Assembly (NCBI GenBank): GCA_021014325.1 | Contig: CM037471.1 | Span: 20,728,818 to 20,792,817 of the forward strand | DNA from: Plazaster borealis | Taxonomy: Eukaryota > Echinodermata > Asteroidea > Forcipulatida > Labidiasteridae | DNA: 64,000 nt | Direction of reading: 5' to 3' | Shown here: in pieces, positions 47,401-60,553 of the stretch | Numbering within the stretch: the stretch's first letter is position 1 | Layout: each line of letters starts with the position of its first letter | The notes under the pieces: model-generated | Databases searched by the model: none | What the model was told of the DNA's origin: nothing | Seen by the model: the letters and a program-made list of their open reading frames with translations, nothing else | Translations under genes and position numbers: made by a program

Positions 47401-50400
47401 GGCCGTATCATTCAAGTCTATAGATCACTGTTCTTGGAATGCAATTATTGTTCGACCGAAAATAATATCAAGTAAATTTCTCCGTAGAGTTTTAACCCTA
47501 TCCATAGCTATAGACGCTTGCTCATAATATAATATACGATGGCTAAAAACAACAAAACTTGCCGCGTTATAAATAATATTTTGCTATATATGTATATATG
47601 TTTTATAATAATGTTTATTGATAAAGAAAGCAGACCCACCTTGTTATCATTGACAGATCATCCTCACCATGTTACGAACCGTTCAGGGACTCGTCGGCCG
47701 GCACGTACAATAGCTGCTATTCACGCTCTGATCTTCTCTCAATCTATAGCCAAGTACGATATTGAAAACATTGTTTAAAAATTCCCAGGCAGTAAAAACA
47801 AGTGTTGGGTTATATTGTTCAGTCGAATTTGTACACACTGGGGGCTCTGTGTGTAGTAGAGAGCCAAGCTTGGTTGCAACACAGAGCTGAGGGATGTACA
47901 TGTATACTTTGCCCGGTGTTGCGCGAGATGAATTAAGAGATATCAGGTGCCTGTTTGAATCGATGTGAAAATGAGCTGGGACTGGTGAGTGACGTCGACG
48001 ACTTCTCTGTCATGTGCGCTCTTGGCAGAAGATCAATAGCTAATACATTACAACTGCGTAATGGTATGAAGGTATTAGACTGGTTTACAAGTCCCTTTTT
48101 TGTTACACATTATACTTTAGACTCCTGAGCAAACGAGCGGGGGACCAACACTCGCGGAGGCGTCATCTTGGTCGTGACCCCTGATCATGTAAAGTTGTAT
48201 AAGAATGAATGACGTCACAGTTTTGTTTTTGTTTTTTTTGTTGTTTTTTTTTTTGGGGGGGGGGGGTACTCCTGCAATTGGAAAAGTATGAGTTGTGAAG
48301 CCTTTGTCTTCGGCCATGAGGTCGACTGTGATTCACAACAACATTGTCCTGCCGTATGTTTCAACCATACGGCTCGTCGGTCATTGATAATGTTCAGCAT
48401 AAATCCAGACGAAACACCACAAGAGCACTGCAAAAACCTTGCGCTTTGAGACTTGTTTTAAGTGACATCACCAAATGCTATACGGTGCATGTGGTATTGG
48501 CAGAACCGTTCATGTCTGCAAAAATGGATTCACCAAGAGAAGATTGAACACTGATATGCAATCGTGTCAATTCACTTGCATTAACTACATGGTTAAATCC
48601 AGTCGGAATGCTGTGATGGCTTATAAAATAACTGGAGTTTTTTGTAACACCCCGCGGTTCTTGTATTTCCCCAGTTGATTTGATCGATCAATGAATAAAT
48701 ACTATCCAAAAAGGAAAGTCACTCGGGTTCGTTTAACCCATTGTGGTATAGAGGCAGTCTAAGTGGATTGTAGGCCCCTACACACGCATGCACGCTCGCC
48801 AAGTTAAAAAGCAATTGATTTTTCCCCATAACATAGGAAATATCATTTGTCGTAAAACAACAATTGTTCAGCGGAAATTTTAAAACCCTTCGGCTGAGTT
48901 ATGTATAGCCTGCGTGCATAATGTTTTATGTTACAACACGTGTTTTTGATTTGATGTCAACTTCAAGGAATTTAGAGTTTTATTGATGTTGAATGTTTGT
49001 AAAGACTTTTCTATTGAAAAAAAAGTTGCTTCTGGCGAAAGTGTGAATGATCACTTCAGTGGACAAAACGGTAGTACCAACTATAATTAGTTAAAATGTC
49101 AGCTTCGTAAACCGCGCTCTGGATGCCACAAGTTTGATGGAGGCCATTGATCTTTTCACCACGTGACTTTTATCATACTCCGACCATCTCATGTTTCCCA
49201 AAGTGATGTCATAACTGAACGTCATACTGCTTAGTCAGGACCACGCATGGCGAGTTGGTGTCCTATGGGCAGTTATCAGTGCTTGATGGGAATGCGATGC
49301 TACCATAGGGGGCGCTGCATACATGATTGTCATTGTCAAAAATGTTGAATGCACAATGCATCACAGTTCCAAATAGTACATATATCTTCACCTGACGACA
49401 CCGAATGCCTTGCATTGTGGGTTTATTATCTTAGTGGTTTTAGCAGCCGACAAAACAAAACTTGCAATGCGTTTGACGTTGCCATGTCTTAAATGTCAAC
49501 ACCTACCTTGTTGCATGCTGTCAGAATCTATGATAATGTCATATCAGCCTCAGCTAAAAGATAACTCAAAAAGAATAAGGGGCCTTATACGAAATCAGAT
49601 TTGCATCTGTACACTTTCCTCCTCAGCTGTTGCACACCTCCGTGGCTGGCGTCTTGTACAGAAAGGCTTGTGGAAAATGTCCAGAGGACTCCTAAACCTC
49701 TTCAATTAAATCTCCACCTGCCGGGATGTATCAGTGTAGGGTCTCGCTAATGACGTCCTCTGGTCAGACACAGGATAATTGGCCTCAACCTGATAAGGTC
49801 AACGTATTTATTGATGTCATTGGTGGCATGATGACATCACGCTGTAGTTACGATGTGCCCATAAAATTCAGGGTTGCACTGGGCTCTACCATGGAGCTCC
49901 ATGGCTCTACGAAGTACTGGACTGCGGCCTCACTGTATGGGTAATTGTGACAGGTAACAATTGCGTGAAATAAACTACCTCGATCGGTTGTATCATCAAT
50001 CATCATCCGAGTCCGGGAATCGTTGGTGTCCAGTGTGGAAGTTATCGATCACCCAACCAATGGAATTTGAATTGAAGAGGAGTAAGGAGTAACAAGAATC
50101 CAGTCTGAGTTCGGACACCAACAAGTGACACTGGGTGCGTCTTGAGTGAACGCGCGCGTTTAGGGTTTTCTGACTTTTCTTGTTCTTTTAAACTTTGCAC
50201 TTGAATCTCCGGTTCACGTCTAGGCCTATCCGAGTGGTCTGCTGAGTATGCAATCTCAGTTAGGACATTTTAAAAGCTCTTTGCGATGTCTCGTCATTAC
50301 CCGTTATACTTTCTGCATATCTGCGTAAGTTGAGTTGAAGGCGATTAAGCAGGAGCCAAAAGTCTTTTCTGCTCTCCCCTCATTTCTCAGATGGCATTGT

Positions 50401-53208
50401 ACCCTTTCGATTTGTTTGTCGTGTAATTGAAGGAAAACAAATCTGAAAAAAGCAGTTTACAAATAAATTAGTCTACCTGTCCGTTTACGCAAACATGTAA
50501 TTATGACTATCGGCCCAACGCAGCCACGTTTTTGTTTTCTTTATAACAGTACAATGCACACTCACCTGGCGTTCTGCTATTAATTAGGACAAGACCAAGG
50601 CGGTTGGCACCTGTCAATCTTTCCAGATTAAAGGGATGGTACAATATTAAAAGTTCTCTGGGAATAACTAAATCGAATTACTCTGTAGAAGTATAACTAA
50701 CGAATGAGATTTCTGATTTTGTGAAAGCAACATCTGAAGCAAAAGAAACGGCAAAAGCTTTCATCAAGAAAAACTCGAACTTGCTGGTGATTTTTCGTTG
50801 ATGATCTCAAGGTGCGAGCATCGAAGGTGGGCTAACAACTCACAAAACGGGATGAACGGAGCCTTCTTGTGCAAATACCTTCCCTTTAAGCCTGTCTTGA
50901 CACTTTTCAAGGCAATGCCTCTGGTGTGGGTGAATCTAGGAATTCCAACAAACAGAAGAAGAAAAACAGAGTTCCACAGGGGTGTGTTATAGCGGCATGG
51001 CCTCGGTGAGAATCTTACCCAACCAATGTCCCTCAATCTACCTTCAAAATCGAAGAGGAGTGTCAACCAAAAATTATAGGATGGTTTTAGCATCACCCTG
51101 GAACAGAAATGCCGAGTTTGGGATATCCATTAAGGAATTCACAACTCGAGTATAGAGTAAATCGAAGTTAAACTATTTTCATATCTTGTTGGAATCACAG
51201 AGGTTGAAATTATAGAGCAGGGACCTCTATTGATGGAACAAACCAACTCTAATAAGTAACCACTATAGAGTTAACCACCCCTTGCTGTTGCTTAACTACA
51301 AACTTACATGTCCAATAGAATCGTGAAAAAATATGTACTGCTTTATTTGGAGCACACCTTGAATATATATAACGGGTTTTGGAGAGTGGTTCTTCCACAT
51401 TTTGTTTAGAGTAACAACACTAACAGTTGAAGTACACTAATGAACGCGAACGGCTGGAGTTAGCTAATAAGTGAACTTCATGGTAAAAACAACAATTAGA
51501 CCACTACATGCCCAGGTGGTCTCCCCGGGACATTACGGCGTGTTCAACTCAGAGCCCGTGAAGGGGGTTCATTTGGAGCTGATGAGACAACAAGGGTTCA
51601 GGATCCCAAAGCATAGGTCCATGGCCAAGAGGCATTTCTGACGACCTTATTAACGGGGGTCTAAATTCCCGCCAGGATGTCTGAGGCCATTAGAAGCAGA
51701 GCACGGTCATTGGTCCTCAGTCTCACGACAAGGTGTGCCTAGACCTTCCCGTCTTCAAGTGAAAACGACCCCAAAAACATCAAACTAGACCCGTAATCTC
51801 CAAGAAACTTCATATTATCTCTTACAAAACGTTTCCTTTCCCGTGTCCATCAAAATCCCTCAACCCAACATTTTGAATTCTGGTGCGTCTTAGTTAATTT
51901 GGCTGAGCAAAACGCATCGATGGGAACGAATTTACATGGGATCCAGGGCACCGGTGTTACCTCTTTATCTACCACCAGTCCACCATGGCCTCTCGGAGGG
52001 TCCGTGACAACAGTCGGCCCTTTTTCACACAGCATCATCCCATCATCGGTGTTTCCTTAACAAGTTGTGCAAACATACCTCCATTTACTAACAAGTAAAA
52101 GCTCGTTAAGTGCCTTCATACAAACTCCAACTTGTTGATTAAAACGAGTAATGCCGAACAAAAGCAATTATAGATAGGCTATAGTTTAAACAGACCACGC
52201 AATTTCCCACTTAAAGTACAAGCCGCGCCCATCGTGTTTAACAAACCACTCAAATTCTACTTGGCGTGTGAAAAGCGATTATACATCAAAATGGTTTGCA
52301 TATCGTCACAGTAAAAGTAGGGCGGCAGAACTCTTCGAAGTTCATTCGTATATTGTCAACATTTCTTCCCAAAAAGGGGAATGAATCCTCCAAAACACTT
52401 AGTTATAACACGATTGCAGTGACGTTTGAATGTTTTTCTTTTAAATCAGAAATGTACTCTGTTTTAAAGGGCAGCAATTTGGCAGTGACATTTCAGCCCG
52501 GAACCATACAGCAAAAACAATCATACATTTCCACGGCACTAAATTGTATTAAAGGCAAAAACATCGGCTCAACTTGCAGAAAATCTCATTTGCTGGAAAA
52601 TCTCGGCGTCATCTTTATTCACTCCCTGGGGCGGTTTGGGAGAACGTTCAGAAAAAAAACCATTGCCATGAGGTTGGTTGCTTTGGCATTAAATGCTTTT
52701 TGTTAACGGCTTGGAGACTTTGGGATGTAAACGGTCCCCGAGAGATGTTCCCCAAATTGTGAAGTATGTACCCAAGAGCTATGTAATGAAACGTCAGTGC
52801 AAGAGTAATGCCGCCTTCCCTTTTGACGAGTGACTGATAACTTTTAAAAACAAATCATGAACTGCTGTTCGCTTTTTTCCTCTTTTTTAAGGAGCTAGAG
52901 CAGCAGTTATGAAGACGTTTTTATCTCGTCAGCTTAGTTTTGTTTTGTTTGGAGGTTTTTTTGGGGGGAGGTTTAGGATGAATTAAAAATGTTATCACAG
53001 CAGAGAATGATACCAATTTGCAATTTTTCTGTATGTTGCCTTTCGCAGACCACTCCTTTCAATAAATTACGGTAGACCTCAATATATCAAATCTTCATTT
53101 TATTCAAAAGCAGTGGCAATTTTTTGTGTATTTCGGTTTTGTTCGGTTTTTCACACTTATCCCTTTGAAGTGTAATATCGTGAGTTTCGAGTCACGAATA
53201 AAGGCCGT
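44452..53208. other. Long repeat-poor non-coding stretch
   Basis: About 8.7 kb with no element of the recognised repeat families. It contains a T11-G12 junction (48244-48266), a T7-G6 junction (52956-52968) and scattered short open frames without domain or splice support. Likely intron or intergenic DNA between the two genes. I cannot identify any conserved element by eye. Confidence 0.5.
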
Positions 53209-53590
53209 TTAAAGCATATGCATAAAATATCATGGAGGAAGGAATTCTTTTTCTTCCTCCTAACATTATAAATGTTCACTTATTTACACATAACTTGCAT
53301 GGCATGGCATGGTATAAAGATGGTCATGGTGGAACATTGAACTGTTTTTGCCTAAAAGGCTATAGTTTTTGAGAATAAGTAAAACAACTAGATTTAATCT
53401 CGCGAGTCCAAAATCCGACGTTTGAAAACAGGGTGAAAACAGTGATGGGGTTTTTCACTATCTGCTCGTGACTTTAATAACCGATTGAGCTTAAACTTTC
53501 ACAGATTCGTTGATTCATGTACATGTTGGGTCACACAAAGTGTGGATATAGTGGTCTTTGACAATTATCAATTTTACCCGCGCACTTTAA
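53209..53590 (-). mobile_element. MITE group B, reverse copy
   Basis: Reads in the same reverse order as the 6079 copy: ATGTTCACTTATTTACACATAA (landmark TTACACATAACTTGCATGG), GGTATAAAGATGGTCATGGT, TGAAAACAGTGATGGGG and ATGTTGGGTCACACAAAGTG. It ends GCGCACTTTAA. The left terminus is diverged. Confidence 0.85.
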
Positions 53591-54354
53591 AAGAAAGCTG
53601 TCAATGACTTACCAACCAATCAACACAGCATGGTTTCCGTGTAGGGTAACTCTGTATAATGCAATCACGTACACCAATGGGAAACCGCTACAACCACAAT
53701 CCCACACAACCTCTTCCAGTCTGTCACTTCAAAACAAAAACTCCCGGGCCTGCTGTGAACTGAATCCTTGGATGAAACTTAGGTCACTAACTCCATCTCA
53801 TCAGCACGAGCATAAAAACTCAAAGTACCTCTCACAGTAAACTGTTGGTTATAATTAATGATTTACTATGAGCAGTGATGATGTTACGGTGTCACCTGCA
53901 GCCGTGTTCTGTTATACACAGGACTTGTAGGGAGTGTGTTTGAGGCGAGTGCGTGAAAAACTATCACAGAGGATTATAGCAGTCTCTTTTGTGGGAGGAC
54001 CGTCATAGGCCACACGGTTAGAACCTCTACCAACAATATCGACGGGACCCATCGGAAACCAATAAGTCACCTGTGCGAGCAGTCTCCATTGTGTGTGGCT
54101 CTTCGACTCCGTAATGGCGTTAGTGCTGCATGGTTTAACCAGGATCAAGTAACGGAGCCATACAATATCAGTGGTGGAAATATTGGAATCGAAGGAATGT
54201 GTGAAAAGGTTATTTTAGACACAACTAATGTATTTCCAAGCCCAGAAATGCGAGTCAAACTTTCACAATAACGTTCATAAGATCCATGCGGATGGATGGC
54301 TTATCCCTCTCCTATCATATCAAAGGATGTGAAGTGACGCAAACGTTTTTCAGG
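53591..54354. other. Non-coding stretch, no gene recognised
   Basis: Nothing supported beyond short open frames. Confidence 0.45.
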
Positions 54355-54600
54355 TTCCAAAGTTTTCTATCAAGATTCCCGCCAAAACCATAAGCTTATA
54401 CAGGTAATTATGTGATCAATTAGCTCATATTATGTTGACTGTTTTCCAGTCATTGCTATGATATCAACATTTTATTAGCGTGTTCGAAATGGACACTCCC
54501 ACATTGGCCCACAAAAGTTTTACCACGCCGTATGTCTTTCCCGCTCAAGTGTTCGTCCTGACGTTTTGCGTACTAATAATAACCCCTACTTCGACAGAGG
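54355..54600 (+). repeat. Dispersed duplicated segment, copy 1
   Basis: Shares with 56905-57160, in the same order, TGTTGACTGTTTTCCAGTCA, CATTTTATTAGCGTGTTCG, AAATGGACA and TCTTTCCCGCTC. It is a diverged pair about 2.5 kb apart in direct orientation. No terminal repeats or coding frame are evident. Confidence 0.7.
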
Positions 54601-56904
54601 CTCCTTAATCCTCAGGCTTACAGGGGGGATCAAGATCAGTCAATCAATCCACTTCGGATATGCTATGCTCATAATAGTAAAATCAATGGTACGGAATATC
54701 TCTTCGACGTGCACAGCGGCTGGTTAGAATGTGTGCAAACGGTCGATTAGACCAATTAGACAAGCACATAAGCGGTATGGCCAATGGCCATCCAGTTTGT
54801 CTTCTCAGTGGAATAAATCCTGTCTACTTCACAGACTCAATACTTGCGTAACTCAATTGGCATACTTTTCATTCCAAACGTAAGACTTATTGTGTTTTCA
54901 ATAATTATTAGCTCCGTCATCACAACTCGCCTTGTTTCTTCACCGAGCTGTTTTCAGGTTTTACTGGTCTGTTAGTAGCCTACTTAACACAGGCAACTTA
55001 CATATCGATTATTAACAAAATGAAAGTAACCTCACATCAAAACATTAGTGCTTTATCAATTTGTATCGTATACTTGGGCTGGTATAGCGCAAGTTAATTG
55101 TTTTATAATTGATTAACAATTAAAGAAACCAACTACAACAATTTAGCATAGTCAAATGGTCAAACTGTCACCACAACATTCTGGTGCTCGATATGTGTGG
55201 CATGGTGTACTGTACCCAATCCTCCCCTCATATTGTGTCTTCATTGTGTTCTGGGAATCTTAGGCATTCTATTAGAGGACGTTAGATGGTACTCAAGAGG
55301 AAATAGTGTGATAAAGTATGGCAACATTTTGGGGTACGCCCTCTGCCACATATCAGGCGTGGTATACGCTCAGCAGGAATTGCTTGGACATTCCAAAGCA
55401 GGGTGCAAAACGAGTGACGGGGATGAAGCCACACATCCGGCTTGGAGCAAGCAAGGTTTTAAAAAACAAGGTTTAAACCCTCAGTGTGGAATAATTCTAC
55501 ACAACTCCCATCGTCAGATAGATTTATCTCACGAACAAAATCCCTCCCAAGGTCCATTGCATACACAAAACACTGAGCCTAGTTTGCACACTGGATGATT
55601 ATTATTTTGATCGTCTGGGATCGAGTCTTAAGAAATGAAAAAGATCATACCTTCCCCGAGAGATAAACAACCCTGGGATTGTCCAGGATATGGGGAATTT
55701 GATTCTCCTCAATAATGGTGTGATAATTTAAGAAGATAAGTCGAGAGAAGGAATAGAAATGAAGTCGCCACTTAAGGAAAACATTTGTCATTGTTCAATT
55801 TTTCTTGGGAGCAGAAATATTGTTTTGTTGATAATATGAATTTCCTCAAACTGAATTGTATATAGAGAGAGTTTTAGTTGATACAATTCAACTGACGCTG
55901 TGCCAGCCATAAAGTTTGAAAGACTTCATTTACACATTTGCCGCCCTTTTTCGTGACTCACTGCTCATCATTGCCAAAAGGAGCCGAGTGTCTTTTCCAA
56001 GCGCTACAGTTAGTACAATTTTTGTCACCAAGATTGTTGTTTTCTTTCAAAATGTCAGAATTTGAAGTTAAAATGACAATGCTAACATGATTAAAGATGT
56101 AAGATTTGCACTTGGAGATAACTAATCAGGGAGAAAGTGTTGAGAGAAGATGGTGTCAACGTAAAGAGCAAGTTAAGCGCAGACTAAAACCTCCAGGCTA
56201 AACAAGTCCACAGGATGTCTTCTTGTGATTACACAACTTAAAAACAGCTAATTACCAACTCAGGAAAGTGGCATAAAAGTTGAACAAACATCGGTTATTG
56301 AATTATTATTATTATCCGAAGGTGTCTAAACAAACCTCAAATCAATGACTTCGCAAATGCCATGGGCGACTCTGCTTCGTTAGCCATTGCAACCTGCAGA
56401 CTACGCCGTCACAACCCACGCAACAGTATCAAAACAACTGGCAGCATCCACTAAAGAAAAAATTGGGATAAAGCCCAATATAGAGGCCCCTCTATTCCCT
56501 TGAGGCTAGGCTTCTGTTACCATCGAATGCAAGAAAAGGGGTGAAGGGGGATCAGCTGTAAGCCTCTTAAAGTTTGGTGAATCCAGTAAGACTCAGTCAT
56601 AGCCCAGTTATATGAAATGCCGGTACCGTATACAGCAGGACTATGGTGTCTCTTTTCTCTATGGCGCAATACATGTTAAGGCTCCAGGGCACGATTTAAT
56701 TCCTTTCTTTCTTTTCATTTACTTCCTCTGATGAAAAGTAGGTCTTGAACCAAAGCTGTCAACAAACAGGGCTATAATACCATCTCATAGCAAGGATTGT
56801 GTGTGATTTAACACTGGGTCGAGCTTGATTTTTTTACTTCATGGGTGGCTTGGAAAGTCCACGATAGGTCACTCCAAGTGGCTGACTTTGCTTTTTCTAT
56901 TATC
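54601..56904. other. Non-coding stretch, no gene recognised
   Basis: A 133-codon open frame at 55197-55598 (+) has no recognised domain and no splice support. It may be fortuitous. No repeats of the known families. Confidence 0.45.
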
Positions 56905-57160
56905 AGTGGAAGTTTAGAACAACACTCCCACCAAAATTAACAGCTATGGAAATATAGATATTATACTAACATGTAATTACATGTTGATTGTTTCCCATAC
57001 AGTCATTGCTATCACAAACATTTATTGTGGCGTTCAAAATGGACAAGTCCGCAGGAGTGGCGCCAAGTTTTCGCTGTGTGTCTCCCGCTCGCATTTACGT
57101 CAATTACGTTTGCGTAATTACAGTCTCTTCTTTGACTACCGTCTTGACAACCGGTAGTCT
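56905..57160 (+). repeat. Dispersed duplicated segment, copy 2
   Basis: The counterpart of 54355-54600: TGTTGATTGTTTCCCATACA, GTCATTGCTATCACAAACAT, GTTCAAAATGGACAAG and GTGTCTCCCGCTCG follow the same order with substitutions and small indels. Confidence 0.7.
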
Positions 57161-58798
57161 TTTCCCGTAAGAAATATTGGTACAAGACTGTCAAAAAAGT
57201 CAGGATAAACTGGTGGTATTGGGAAACACCTAACAGGACCTAGCCTTTACTTATTGCATCTCGACGTCTTTAACAGCACGATGGTATATTTTCCACAACC
57301 TTCATTTATAACTAGAACCTATATATAGACATGGTTCCACAATCAAACTAATTTAATCCTATTTTAATTTCAGCCCTAAATCTCCTTTCAAAAATAATAT
57401 GTGGCAACCCTACAAACTTCCAATAGAAGGTGGGAAGATTGCTCAACTTTACACCTTATCTGGGCGAGGGGTTGAGGGGCGTATTTTGGGGAACACACGG
57501 GCACTCGGGCCAAAGTGGGGAAAAAGCTGGAGCAGAGGTCGAGGTTGATTAACGATCGACGAAGATGGCCACTTGTTGGTCAAGCATCACAGATCGATTG
57601 GATCAATAAGTTGTCACCTCATGGGCATTGTTAACAAGGAACAGGTAGCTTCCCCACCTCTTGCTGAATATCGATTAATTGGAATGGTTTTTAACGGTCA
57701 TTTGTCACTTTAAAATACCTTACATAAGCGAAACTAACTTTACAGTAAATTTCCTATTCGTTATGGTATTTTACACATTCAGTATGCCTATAAGAGTCAT
57801 AATATTATAATTTCAATAGTGCTTATAATTATATGTAGGAATTCTGCCATGTTTTCATCACTTATGAATTGATACATTCATGTAGCAAAAAAGAGGACAT
57901 CCAAGCAGTTATTTTCCTCGAGTATACTTGGCCACTGACAAAGGAAAAATATATCATGTGCCACGGAGGATTACCATTATTTTCTCCAACAAAATCGACT
58001 CTTTGGAGTAAAACGCAATAGCTAAGAGCAAGATCTTTAAGGAATAATTGAGGCCAAACAATGGTTTAAGTTTCTTTGTTTACGGGTCTATATTGATAAG
58101 TTACAGCACGTGAAATGGGTCCTACATTACACACACACAGTTACTCAAATTATTGCATCAAACTTACAACCGAATTACTAAGTGATGTTTGAAGCATTGG
58201 CTTTGCATGGTGTGGATAAATAGCAGAAGACCAGCAGCGTATACTGTTCGAAACGTCGAGACCAATGGCTCTTCTCAGGACCAAAAATGATATATTTACA
58301 TTGTGGTTCTTTACTAGCAAGATTTTCAAATAATAAAGACTTCTGAAAATAATTACTGTTAAAAAAGAACACATCTTAACTAATTTATTAGCTTACACTT
58401 GAGCAATACCAAAAAAAAAACATTTTCCTCATTGCAAGTAAAACTGTACACACTAAACAAGATTATAAAAGAGTTTCAATTCCTTGATTAATCTCCCAAA
58501 CACATCACCGGATAACACAAAAATGCAGTTGCCGTCTGAAAAACCCGCTGGCCCCTTTAGCAATGTGAACTAATTCAATAAGGCAGTTCCATTGACCGCT
58601 GCGTGTCTCCCTGAGTTGTACCCACGATGCTCACTGATCTAATTTGCTATCAGAACAAATAGCGTACATTAGCGTATAAACAGTCGAGAGATTTCTCTAG
58701 CTCAGTACACTTGAGAGCATTTTTCTCCCAGTAGCCCATCCTGGAGTATGGTAAACATCTTTATAATGCAGACATCTAATTTCGTATGATGTTCTTCC
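57161..58798. other. Non-coding stretch with retroelement-tail-like word
   Basis: Around 58230-58282 the sequence CTGTTCGAAACGTCGAGACC followed by GGCTCTTCTCAGG resembles (on the - strand) the TCGACGTTTCGA-type 3' tails of invertebrate retroelements. No gene recognised. Confidence 0.45.
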
Positions 58799-59140
58799 CT
58801 AAAGCAAATGTACAACATTGGTAATTGTCAAAGACTAGTAATAGTATCCACACTTGATGTGACCCAACATACATGAAATAACAAACCTGTGAAAGTTTAA
58901 GCTAAATCGGTCTTCGGAGACATGAGAAAACAGTTTTAAAAAACCATTATATGTTTTCAAACATCGGATTTTATCACCAGTGATGAAGACTAATTGTTTT
59001 ACTCATTTCCTAAAAACTATAGCATTTCAAGCAAAACAAGGGAAGTTTTCCACCATGACCATCTTTATACCATGTAAGTTATGTGCAAATCTGTGAACAT
59101 TTTTATGTTCAACCTTACCAATGTTGTACACACCCTTTAA
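58799..59140 (+). mobile_element. MITE group B, copy
   Basis: Same order as 13981: ACAACATTGGTAATTGTCAA, AACCTGTGAAAGTTTAAGCT, CATGACCATCTTTATACC and the right end TTGTACACACCCTTTAA. The left end is CTAAAGC instead of TTAAAGG. A 36-bp piece of the same core is repeated at 59205-59240. Confidence 0.88.
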
Positions 59141-59204
59141 ATGTCGACTAACAAAAACTTCTACATATTTTGTCATCGTTCTCTAGCCCCTGGCCCCTTT
59201 GACC

Positions 59205-59240
59205 GCTGAAATAACAAACCTGTGAAAGTTTAAGCTAAAT
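59205..59240 (+). mobile_element. Detached core fragment of MITE group B
   Basis: TGAAATAACAAACCTGTGAA followed by AGTTTAAGCTAAAT is identical to the core inside the adjacent element but lacks both ends. It lies 65 bp from that element and directly before the GGGTCA element. Confidence 0.75.
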
Positions 59241-59256
59241 TCTGATAGCAAATTAG

Positions 59257-59550
59257 ACCCTCTGAAAAAAACAACGGGTCAGAAGTGGCCCGGTTCCGGG
59301 TCCAAAAGGAACTGATCCATTTTGGGGTCAGACCCGGGTCAGAAGTGACCCGGTTTCGGGTCCAAGAGGAGCTGACCCATTTTGGGGTCAGTGTGACCTG
59401 GAATCTGGGTCAAAATGACCAAAGAAATGTGTCAAACTGACGCAAAATCCCACTTTTTGACCAGTTTCCGGGTCAGCCTGACCCAGAAAGGAGTCAGGGC
59501 CCCTGGGACCCGGGATCGGGTCAATTCTGACCCGTGAGTTTTTAGAGTGT
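59257..59550. mobile_element. Palindromic GGGTCA-type MITE
   Basis: Left end CCCTCTGAAAAAAACAACGG and right end GTGAGTTTTTAGAGTGT are inverted relatives, joined to GGGTCAG/CTGACCC. The interior is dense in GGGTCA and TGACCC words, with two direct ~57-bp units starting GGGTCAGAAGTGRCCCGGTT near 59276 and 59335. Highly self-complementary; no coding capacity. Confidence 0.85.
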
Positions 59551-60553
59551 AGGCCTATTCAGGGTTTTACCGACAGCTTTTGCAGTAATTGTATTTTTTA
59601 CGTAAACTCACTCCAGTTGTTGTGGTTTTTGTTCGGGGTTTTTTCAATAAGATACCCAATAAGTCCACTACTAAAGAACCACAGATATAATCATTTAATA
59701 CTTAGCAAAAACTCAAAGTTCTTAGCTCAAAAGGTGCTTACAAATATCAAAATGAAATACTGTTTTGGAACATGCACGCTTAAATTGAATGTGTTTTTAT
59801 AAGCTCTTTTTATTTCATTCGAAAAAGAAATTACAAGTTAAAATGTTGAAACTTGTTCAAATTTGATTGCAAAGAAAGAAGCAGGCCTAAATTGAGGGTT
59901 TTGAATTGCACACGAAAAAGAGGCCTCTTCAGTAGAGCGACATTTAGAGCTTTCCCAGCATTGGGGTTCAATTGTGCCTTTCAATTCTTTTCTTGTTAGG
60001 GTAAGTTTCACAATGCAAAAAAGGGTACAATTCCTACCTTAAATTAAAAACACAACACAATGTAGCTCTCGATAGCCTCTCTACAGTTAGCCCATCCTCT
60101 GTGAATATCTTACAAAACATGAAAAACACCATACACGTTTAGTAGACATCCTCAACGACACACAGAAATCTTCAGACATGTTAACCTACCGTATGATTAG
60201 GCCTACCTGTGTTTACCTGTACTGCAGACAATTCACTCACCTTATACTGTCAAATCAATTCCCACCGGAAGTCCCTTCGTATGGTTTTAACTTACCCAAA
60301 AGGTTTGTTGACGTCGGTTTTGTACGCTCTTCTTCCACACCTTGGGGATCTCCATGCATAGCTGCTGGATATTTACTACTTTCACATACGAGCTCAGCAC
60401 ACGTGAGTAAATAAAACCCGGTCATTCCCGGCGAGTCAAAAGAGCGGTATTATACAAAAAAAAACACCACAACATTTTGTGGAAGCTGACAAACGCGCCC
60501 TCTGTTGACGAAACATTACAAGTTCGATCGTAGGCTGTTCCCACCTTCTCATG
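59551..60553. other. Non-coding stretch, no gene recognised
   Basis: AT-rich; nothing supported. Confidence 0.5.

Noticed and set aside
55197..55598. 133-codon open frame on the + strand
   Set aside because: No recognised domain, signal or splice context, and codon choice resembles the flanks.
58230..58282. Second hammerhead-like motif
   Set aside because: The - strand reads CTGAGAA, which breaks the required CUGANGA core. Only a retroelement-tail resemblance remains.
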